The notes under the pieces: model-generated
The model's input: only the letters and a program-made list of their open reading frames with translations
Told to the model about the DNA's origin: nothing
Databases searched by the model: none
Translations under genes and position numbers: made by a program
Assembly (NCBI GenBank): GCA_009926525.1
Contig: RFOR01000053.1
Span: 1 to 5,070, forward strand
Reading direction: 5' to 3'
DNA from: Methylophilaceae bacterium
GTDB taxonomy: Bacteria > Pseudomonadota > Gammaproteobacteria > Burkholderiales > Methylophilaceae
Length of the DNA stretch: 5,070 bases
In this document: in pieces, positions 1 through 5,070 of the stretch
How the letters are laid out: each line of letters opens with the position of its first letter
How positions within the stretch are numbered: the first letter of the stretch is position 1

Positions 1-40
1 TCATATAGTGTCTTCAGTTGTGATAAAACATCATCTACAT

Positions 41-45
41 GAGAG
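41..45 (+). promoter_or_regulatory. Ribosome binding site of phoB
   Basis: The purine run GAGAG lies 8 nt before the phoB ATG at 54 and is a partial anti-Shine-Dalgarno match at ordinary spacing. It supports the chosen start. Only 53 bp of leader are present, so the promoter and any Pho box for autoregulation are probably mostly outside the window. Confidence 0.6.
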
Positions 46-53
46 ACTAAATT

Positions 54-740
54 ATGGCTGCAAATATATTAATTGTTGAAGACGAACCCGCAATTCAAGA
101 GCTTCTTGCGCTTAACCTGACACAGGCTGGCCATAATCCAATTCGTGCGCTTTCTGTAGAACAAGCGCAAATGCTCATGCGTGATGCTTTACCAGACTTG
201 ATTATTCTTGATTGGATGTTACCTGGAATGAGCGGCATTGAATTTGCGCGCAAGCTCAAAGGGGATGAATTAACCAAAATTATTCCTATTATCATGTTGA
301 CTGCGCGTGGTGAAGAAGTCGATAAAATTCGCGGCTTAGAAGTTGGTGCCGATGATTACGTGACTAAACCCTTTAGCCCACGCGAACTTAATGCCCGTAT
401 TAAAGCCGTGCTTCGTCGTCGCTCTCCACAAATGACTGATGATCCGATTGAATTAAATGGCTTACGTTTAGATCCAACCACGCATCGCGTGACGGGCAAT
501 AACAAAACCATTGAACTTGGCCCAACTGAATTTAAGTTATTGCATTACTTAATGTCTAATCCAGAACGGGTTCATTCTCGTAGCCAAGTTTTAGACCGTG
601 TTTGGGGCGATCGCGTGTTTGTTGAAGATCGAACTGTGGATGTACATATTCGCCGTTTACGTCTTGCGCTTGAGCAAACTGGGCATGAAGATTTAATTCA
701 AACTGTGCGTGGCGTTGGCTACCGCTTTTCATCGCAATAG
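54..740 (+). CDS. phoB: Phosphate regulon response regulator PhoB
   Basis: Cytoplasmic OmpR/PhoB-family transcription factor that, when phosphorylated by PhoR in phosphate starvation, binds Pho boxes and activates phosphate-scavenging genes. The 228 residues match the usual length (E. coli PhoB is 229). Receiver domain, about 3-120: acidic pocket E9-D10-E11, phosphoacceptor D53 in the LDWMLPG motif, T83 in MLTARGEE, K105 in TKPFSP. C-terminal winged helix, about 130-228: GPTEFKLLHYL, then recognition helix VEDRTVDVHIRRLR (190-203) and the closing VRGVGYRF wing. The ATG is favoured because the N-terminus aligns with E. coli PhoB from residue 1 and a GAGAG ribosome binding site (41-45) lies 8 nt upstream. 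phoR follows after 41 bp, so the two are probably co-transcribed. The gene contains no CTA leucine codon and no CTAG, unlike phoR. Identity is secure, since the receiver and DNA-binding signatures are PhoB-specific rather than generic OmpR. Confidence 0.96.
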   Translation: MAANILIVEDEPAIQELLALNLTQAGHNPIRALSVEQAQMLMRDALPDLIILDWMLPGMSGIEFARKLKGDELTKIIPIIMLTARGEEVDKIRGLEVGADDYVTKPFSPRELNARIKAVLRRRSPQMTDDPIELNGLRLDPTTHRVTGNNKTIELGPTEFKLLHYLMSNPERVHSRSQVLDRVWGDRVFVEDRTVDVHIRRLRLALEQTGHEDLIQTVRGVGYRFSSQ

Positions 741-748
741 CTGATAAT

Positions 749-769
749 ATGAAGGTCTTCTAACTTCAT
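749..769 (+). other. Small inverted repeat between phoB and phoR
   Basis: ATGAAG (749-754) and CTTCAT (764-769) are perfect 6-bp complements around a 9-nt loop, in the 41-bp gap between the phoB stop and the phoR start. The stem has no following T-run and is too weak for a good terminator. It includes most of the only strong Shine-Dalgarno-like run in the gap, GAAGG (751-755), so it could modulate PhoR translation. It could equally be chance, since a 6-bp stem is common. Confidence 0.3.
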
Positions 770-779
770 GATTGAGTAG
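768..779 (+). other. Three-codon mini-ORF (Met-Ile-Glu-stop) just before phoR
   Basis: ATG ATT GAG TAG begins 12 nt after GAAGG (751-755) and stops 2 nt before the TTG at 782. It is not in the phoR frame. It might be a leader whose terminating ribosomes reinitiate at the TTG. Alternatively, it is a remnant or error of the original phoR start, since E. coli PhoR begins Met-Leu-Glu. It may also be coincidence. Nothing in the sequence proves translation. Confidence 0.2.
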
Positions 780-781
780 CC

Positions 782-2095
782 TTGCAAGATATCCGCTGGA
801 AAGCATTTTGGTTGATGGTCAGCCTAACGTTCATCTGTCTGATCGTTTGGGCAGCAAATGACGCTGAAACAGCCCTCCTCACTTTTTCCGTTGGCATCAC
901 ACTTTACCTTGCACACCACTTGTTTTGGTTAGCAAAACTGCTCGCTTGGTATAAAAAACCAGACTTGAATTCAATGCCACTTGGGAGCGGTGTTTGGGAA
1001 GATGTGTTTGCCACCATCTATCACGAACAACGCCGTCATAACCGTAGCAAAATACAACTCAGCTCTGCACTTGATCGCTTTAGACATGCAGCTAGCGCAC
1101 TGCCCGATGGCGTAGTGCTTTTGGACGATGATAACAAAATAGAGTGGTGTAATAAGCCAGCTGAGCAGCAATTAGGCTTGTCGCTTAAACAAGACCTCAA
1201 CCAACCAATCGTTTACCTAGTTCGCAATTCTGAGTTTATTCAATATCTAAAACATCATGTCGACATTGATCCGATCAAACTAAAGTCTTGGATAGAATCT
1301 GACATCACCTTAGAAATCCAACTGGTGGCTTTTGGTAGTAATCAAAAACTACTGATTAGTCGTGACATTAGCCAAGTAGAAAAACTAGAACATATGCGCA
1401 GAGATTTCATTGCGAATGTCTCTCATGAACTTAGAACACCACTCACAGTGGTCGGTGGGTTCCTAGAAACTCTAGGCGATATGGATGGTGCTGTTCCTGA
1501 GAGCCTTAAAAGTTACTTTGCCATGATGGAAGATCAAACCAGCCGCATGCGTTTGCTGATTGAAGACTTGCTCGCATTGTCTCAATTGGAGAGTGGTGCG
1601 ACATCTCCAGATGAAGTTGATCTGGATGTCCCTTCACTGCTTAACACTATATTTAATGAATCTAAAAGCCTCAGCAATGGCCGCCATACCATCACACTAA
1701 AAGCAGATAAAACGCTTGGGTTAGTTGGCTCCAGCCAAGAGTTACATAGCGCTTTTGGTAACTTGGTGAGCAACGCCATACGCTACACACCAGATAGAGG
1801 AAGCATCGCTATCAACTGGGAAGAAAACAATGGACAGGCTGTATTTAGCGTCACCGATACGGGCCTAGGGATTGAACAACAACATATTGATCGACTGACA
1901 GAACGCTTCTATCGTGTTGATCGGAGTCGTAGCCGAGAAACAGGTGGCACAGGCCTAGGTCTTTCTATCGTGAAACACATCCTCAGCCGTCATCAAGGGC
2001 GCTTAGAAATCACCAGCGAGTTCGGCAAAGGCAGTACGTTTAAAGCGGTGTTTCCTAGGTCTAGAATTGTGCGCAAGACAGCCCCAACAGAGTAA
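782..2095 (+). CDS. phoR: Phosphate regulon sensor histidine kinase PhoR
   Basis: Inner-membrane histidine kinase and phosphatase that controls PhoB in response to phosphate, in known systems through contact with PstSCAB and PhoU. The 437 residues are close to E. coli PhoR (431). Order: two hydrophobic segments (about 9-25 and 31-53) with only about five residues between them, so no periplasmic sensor domain; a charged linker (about 60-100); a PAS domain (about 103-195) beginning ALPDGVVLLDDD; HisKA with phosphoacceptor H215 in NVSHELRTPLT; and an HATPase_c domain with N-box N331 (GNLVSNAIRYTP), G1 box D359-x-G-x-G363, F-box LTERFYRVDRSRSR and G2 box G388-G-T-G-L-G393. All catalytic motifs are intact. 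The start is TTG, the first start codon after an in-frame TGA (773-775), with a weak GAG 5 nt upstream. The next option, ATG at 815, would cut into the first membrane helix and lose the N-terminal RW motif shared with family members. The gene is rich in CTA leucine codons, unlike phoB. Confidence 0.94.
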   Translation: MQDIRWKAFWLMVSLTFICLIVWAANDAETALLTFSVGITLYLAHHLFWLAKLLAWYKKPDLNSMPLGSGVWEDVFATIYHEQRRHNRSKIQLSSALDRFRHAASALPDGVVLLDDDNKIEWCNKPAEQQLGLSLKQDLNQPIVYLVRNSEFIQYLKHHVDIDPIKLKSWIESDITLEIQLVAFGSNQKLLISRDISQVEKLEHMRRDFIANVSHELRTPLTVVGGFLETLGDMDGAVPESLKSYFAMMEDQTSRMRLLIEDLLALSQLESGATSPDEVDLDVPSLLNTIFNESKSLSNGRHTITLKADKTLGLVGSSQELHSAFGNLVSNAIRYTPDRGSIAINWEENNGQAVFSVTDTGLGIEQQHIDRLTERFYRVDRSRSRETGGTGLGLSIVKHILSRHQGRLEITSEFGKGSTFKAVFPRSRIVRKTAPTE

Positions 2096-2110
2096 GGCAT
2101 CAGTTTTGGC

Positions 2111-2152
2111 AATAAAAAAGCGCGGATTTTTTCAGATCCGCGCTTTTTTATT
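2111..2152. terminator. Bidirectional intrinsic terminator between phoR and the convergent oxidoreductase gene
   Basis: A perfect 17-bp inverted repeat (2111-2127 with 2136-2152) encloses an 8-nt loop. The core GCGCGGAT/ATCCGCGC is GC-rich and is flanked by A6 on the left (2114-2119) and T6 on the right (2144-2149). Each strand therefore reads as a GC stem followed by a U-tract. It lies 15 nt after the phoR stop and 15 nt beyond the stop of the - strand gene, so it can end both transcripts. This is the only notable element of the 72-bp gap. Confidence 0.92.
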
Positions 2153-2167
2153 TGATGCGAAAACAAC

Positions 2168-5070
2168 TTATAACAAGACTTTTTCAATCCCGCCGTTATT
2201 CGCTTTTTCTACATACTCTTGCATCCAGTTTTCACCAAGTATGTGCTTAGCCATTTCCACCACGATGTAGTCAGACGTAATCCCTGTGTCTTCACCATAG
2301 CGTGATAAGCCTTGGAGACAGCTTGGGCAAGAAGTCAAAATCTTCACATCTTGCTCTAGCGCACCTGGTGTTAAACCAAGCTTAGTCATTCCTTTTTCCA
2401 ACTCTTCTTGCTTACGCATTTTCACTTGCGTTGCAATATCTGGGCGACTTACCGCAAATGTACCTGACTCACCGCAACAACGCTCATTCAAGGCTACGTC
2501 TTGACCCATCAATGCGTTAGTCACTTTCAGTGGTGCATAGGTCTTCATCGGACTATGACAAGGGTCATGATACATATAACGTGTACCCGTTACGCCTTCA
2601 AGTTTCATGCCTTTTTCCATTAGATATTCGTGAATGTCTAACAAGCGACAGCCTGGGAAAATCTTTTCAAACTCGTACTTTTGCAATTGATCCATACAAG
2701 TACCGCAAGACACAATCACTGTCTTAATATCAAGATAGTTTAAGGTATTGGCAATACGGTGAAACTGCACTCGGTTTTCAGCGGTAATTTGCTGGCCTTT
2801 ATCATGATTGCCACTCGCCGTTTGAGGATAGCCACAACATAAATAACCAGGTGGCAATACCGTCGTCGCACCTACCTCATAAAGCATGGCTTGTGTTGCC
2901 AAGCCTACTGTTGAGAATAAACGCTCTGAACCACAGCCCGGGAAGTAGAAGACTGCATCGCCCTCTTCACCCATTTTTTTAGGGTCGCGAATCACGGGCA
3001 CCATCTTGTCATCTTCAATACCTAGCAAAGCACGCGAGGTCTTAGTTGGCATTGCTTTTGGCATTGGTCGGTTTAAGAAATGCACCACTTGCGCTTTGAT
3101 TTCAGGCTTGCCCAACGTGGATGGTGGACGTTTCTTAAAGCCTGTTAAAAGACCAAGCTTATTCAATACCGTATGGCCAAGTCGCTGGGCTTTATAACCA
3201 ACACCGACCATCAAGCCTCGCATCAATTTAATCGTTGCAGGGTCTTTGATATTGAGGAAAGTCATCGCTAACGATGTGCCAGGATTGAAATGCTTCTTAC
3301 CTTGCTCACGCAAGAAGTTACGCATCGCTATCGACACATCGCCAAAATCGATATCTACAGGGCATGGGTTATAACACTTATGACAAACCGTGCAATGGTC
3401 AGCCACATCGTTAAACTCATCAAAATGCTTGAGTGAAATACCGCGACGCGTTTGCTCTTCGTAAAGGAAGGCTTCAATTAATAACGATGTACCAAGAATC
3501 TTATTACGTGGGCTATAAAGCAAGTTAGCGCGTGGCACGTGGGTAGTACAAACTGGCTTACATTTACCGCAACGCAAACAATCACTAATCGAATCTGCAA
3601 TCCCACCAATCGCCGATTGCTCCATGATTATAGATTCTTGCTCAAGCAAACCAAAGCTTGGCGTATAAGCACGCTCAAGCCCAGATCCGGCCATCAGCTT
3701 GCCTTTGTTAAAGCGCCCTTCAGGGTCAACTTTTTGCTTGTAAGCAGCAAAAGTAGAAATCGTTTTCTCATCCAAGAAGGCCATTTTGGTGATGCCGATA
3801 CCATGCTCACCAGAAATCACACCATCTAAATCACCTGCCAATTTCATAATGCGTGCGACAGCGGTATGTGCAGCATGCATCATTTCATAGTCATCTGAGT
3901 TCACAGGAATATTGGTATGCACATTACCATCACCAGCGTGCATATGCAGCGCAACAAAAACGCGGCCTTTTAGCACTTTCTGATGAATCTCGTCACAACG
4001 CGCCAGAATACTTTGGTATTCACGTCCAGAGAAAATAAGCGCTAGCGGCTTTTTAATTTCACGTTTCCAAGAGATGCGGACTTGGTGCTCTTGCACGGCG
4101 CGGAATACATTCTCAACTGCAAGATTTGCGAAGTCTTGACCTAAACTGCTGGTTGGTAAATCAAGGCTATTGAGCACTTTCAACCAATGTGCTTTGACGT
4201 CTTGAATCAATTTAAGTGATTGTGCTCTTTTCGACACCAACATCTCTTGATCCACTTGCGTGTCGTCATCTTCGTACAAAGGCAAATCGCCCTGCATAAA
4301 TGACTCAAGCGCATCCACCAACTTCAATTTATTATTGATAGAAAGCTCAATATTAATGCGTTCGATGCCGTCAGAATAATCCCCCAAACGAGGCAATGGA
4401 ATTACCACGTCTTCGTTAATCTTAAAGGCGTTGGTATGTTTAGCAATCGCCGCAGTACGTGCGCGATCTAGCCAGAATTTTTTACGCGCTTCAGGCGAAA
4501 CAGCAATGAAGCCCTCACCGCCACGCGCATTGGCAAGACGAACAATATGCGATGCTGCTTCGCCCACTGCATCTTCATCATCACTCGCAATATCGGCGAT
4601 CAAAACCATTTTGGGACGCTCAGAACGGTTAGCTTTAGTCGCGTATCCTACTGCTTTAATGTAGCGTTCATCCATGTGCTCCAAGCCAGCAAGTAAGGTT
4701 GATTCTGTAGCGTCCAAATGATCTTTAATTTCGACAATTGCTGGTACAGCAAGCGCCACGTGACCGAAGAATTCCAAGCAAACGGTACGCACATGCTTAG
4801 GCATGCGATGAAGAATGAATGTGGCTGAGGTAATTAAGCCATCACAACCTTCTTTCTGAATGCCTGGTAAGCCAGATAAGAATTTATCCGTCACATCCTT
4901 ACCCAAGCCAACTTTACGGAAGCTAGGACCAGCAATTTCTAAAATCTCAGGTTCGCCAATCAGCGTTTTACCATCTATATCAAAACGGCTGATACGAAAT
5001 TTTGCGACATCAATATCGTGGATTTTTCCAAGATTGTGGTCTAAACGCTCAACCTCTAGCCAGTTTGCAT
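2168..5070 (-). CDS. Multidomain FAD-linked oxidase / iron-sulfur oxidoreductase (partial, N-terminus beyond window)
   Basis: Large flavoprotein, probably a D-2-hydroxyacid dehydrogenase passing electrons from FAD through Fe-S centres. The substrate is unknown. The frame stays open to 5070. The TTG at 4906 is internal, because 54 upstream codons also read as family sequence, so about 966 residues are visible. Numbering from the codon at 4906: end of the FAD-binding domain ([14 protein letters not shown], to about 35); FAD-oxidase C-terminal domain (about 40-405) with NEDVVIP (164-170), HAGDGNVH (323-330), SGEHGIG (365-371) and FNKGK (399-403); two [4Fe-4S] motifs, C443/446/449/453 and C505/508/511/515; then two CCG domains, C658, C690-C691, C734/C737 and C783, C810-C811, C860/C863. 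By analogy with D-2-hydroxyglutarate dehydrogenase, H323, H330 and E367 may bind metal and H368 may act in catalysis. From memory, such beta-proteobacterial proteins are about 1,200-1,350 residues and carry DUF3683/DUF3400, so a few hundred N-terminal residues are missing. It resembles GlcD/GlcF or YdiJ fusions. No frameshift is seen. The gene converges on phoR. Confidence 0.9.
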   Translation of the reverse strand, partial: ANWLEVERLDHNLGKIHDIDVAKFRISRFDIDGKTLIGEPEILEIAGPSFRKVGLGKDVTDKFLSGLPGIQKEGCDGLITSATFILHRMPKHVRTVCLEFFGHVALAVPAIVEIKDHLDATESTLLAGLEHMDERYIKAVGYATKANRSERPKMVLIADIASDDEDAVGEAASHIVRLANARGGEGFIAVSPEARKKFWLDRARTAAIAKHTNAFKINEDVVIPLPRLGDYSDGIERINIELSINNKLKLVDALESFMQGDLPLYEDDDTQVDQEMLVSKRAQSLKLIQDVKAHWLKVLNSLDLPTSSLGQDFANLAVENVFRAVQEHQVRISWKREIKKPLALIFSGREYQSILARCDEIHQKVLKGRVFVALHMHAGDGNVHTNIPVNSDDYEMMHAAHTAVARIMKLAGDLDGVISGEHGIGITKMAFLDEKTISTFAAYKQKVDPEGRFNKGKLMAGSGLERAYTPSFGLLEQESIIMEQSAIGGIADSISDCLRCGKCKPVCTTHVPRANLLYSPRNKILGTSLLIEAFLYEEQTRRGISLKHFDEFNDVADHCTVCHKCYNPCPVDIDFGDVSIAMRNFLREQGKKHFNPGTSLAMTFLNIKDPATIKLMRGLMVGVGYKAQRLGHTVLNKLGLLTGFKKRPPSTLGKPEIKAQVVHFLNRPMPKAMPTKTSRALLGIEDDKMVPVIRDPKKMGEEGDAVFYFPGCGSERLFSTVGLATQAMLYEVGATTVLPPGYLCCGYPQTASGNHDKGQQITAENRVQFHRIANTLNYLDIKTVIVSCGTCMDQLQKYEFEKIFPGCRLLDIHEYLMEKGMKLEGVTGTRYMYHDPCHSPMKTYAPLKVTNALMGQDVALNERCCGESGTFAVSRPDIATQVKMRKQEELEKGMTKLGLTPGALEQDVKILTSCPSCLQGLSRYGEDTGITSDYIVVEMAKHILGENWMQEYVEKANNGGIEKVLL

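Noticed and set aside
1..53. Possible phoB promoter (TATAGT at 4-9) and a Pho-box-like TTGTGAT
   Set aside because: No -35 region is in the window and the second Pho-box half does not match CTGTCAY. The leader is too short to support either claim.
1462..1476. Operator-like palindrome CCTAGA-AAC-TCTAGG in phoR
   Set aside because: It sits inside the HisKA coding sequence and fits its codons. With no sister copies, there is no reason to call it a binding site.
1864..2059. Three CCTAGG sites at about 90-100 bp spacing
   Set aside because: Two of them encode the GLG residues of the G1 and G2 ATP-binding boxes, so protein motif plus CTA codon use explains most of the clustering.
2067..2270. 67-codon + strand frame running from the phoR end through the terminator
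   Set aside because: It overlaps the phoR 3' end, the hairpin and the - strand gene tail, and encodes a protein with no known features. It is a chance frame.
3539..3829. 96-codon open frame on the + strand within the oxidoreductase gene
   Set aside because: It lies antisense to the Fe-S and flavin domain coding region, has no recognisable motif, and is explained as a shadow frame. The other short antisense frames are rejected for the same reason.
4793..4806. Inverted repeat CATGC-TTAG-GCATG
   Set aside because: It is a short repeat within the oxidoreductase coding region, has no supporting context, and is expected by chance.
4904..4906. TTG at 4906 as the start of the - strand gene
   Set aside because: The 54 upstream codons to the window edge are open and read as continuous family sequence leading into the FAD-domain end. 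The codon is an internal leucine.

Overview
The window holds three protein-coding genes in a compact bacterial layout: a phosphate-response two-component pair on the + strand (phoB, then phoR) and, convergent to it on the - strand, most of a very large FAD/iron-sulfur oxidoreductase gene that runs off the right edge. Moderate GC by eye, the beta-proteobacterial flavour of PhoB, and the multidomain oxidoreductase type common in Betaproteobacteria suggest a betaproteobacterium, possibly a Methylophilaceae-like methylotroph. That placement is impressionistic and was not tested by any search.

Layout. Positions 1-53 are the phoB leader with a GAGAG ribosome binding site. phoB (54-740) is followed by a 41-bp gap containing a small hairpin and a three-codon mini-ORF, then phoR (782-2095), which appears to start at TTG. 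A 72-bp gap (2096-2167) between the converging genes carries a perfect 17-bp inverted repeat that should terminate transcription from both sides. The remainder (2168 to beyond 5070) is one open frame on the - strand. It has no stop up to the window edge, so its true start lies outside.

How the genes work. PhoR is a membrane histidine kinase with two close-set transmembrane helices, a PAS domain and a complete HisKA/HATPase core. It should phosphorylate Asp53 of PhoB, whose winged-helix domain binds Pho boxes. The pst transporter and phoU genes through which phosphate is normally sensed are not in the window. The - strand protein combines a VAO-type flavin dehydrogenase with the metal and catalytic histidine motifs of D-2-hydroxyacid dehydrogenases, two cubane [4Fe-4S] motifs and two CCG cysteine-rich domains, forming a built-in electron chain. 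Its substrate cannot be read from the sequence. Nothing here links it functionally to the Pho genes beyond adjacency and a shared terminator.

I see no mobile element, CRISPR array, tRNA, rRNA or clearly new system. The points most worth a second look are the unusual phoR start region and the uncharacterised multidomain oxidoreductase.
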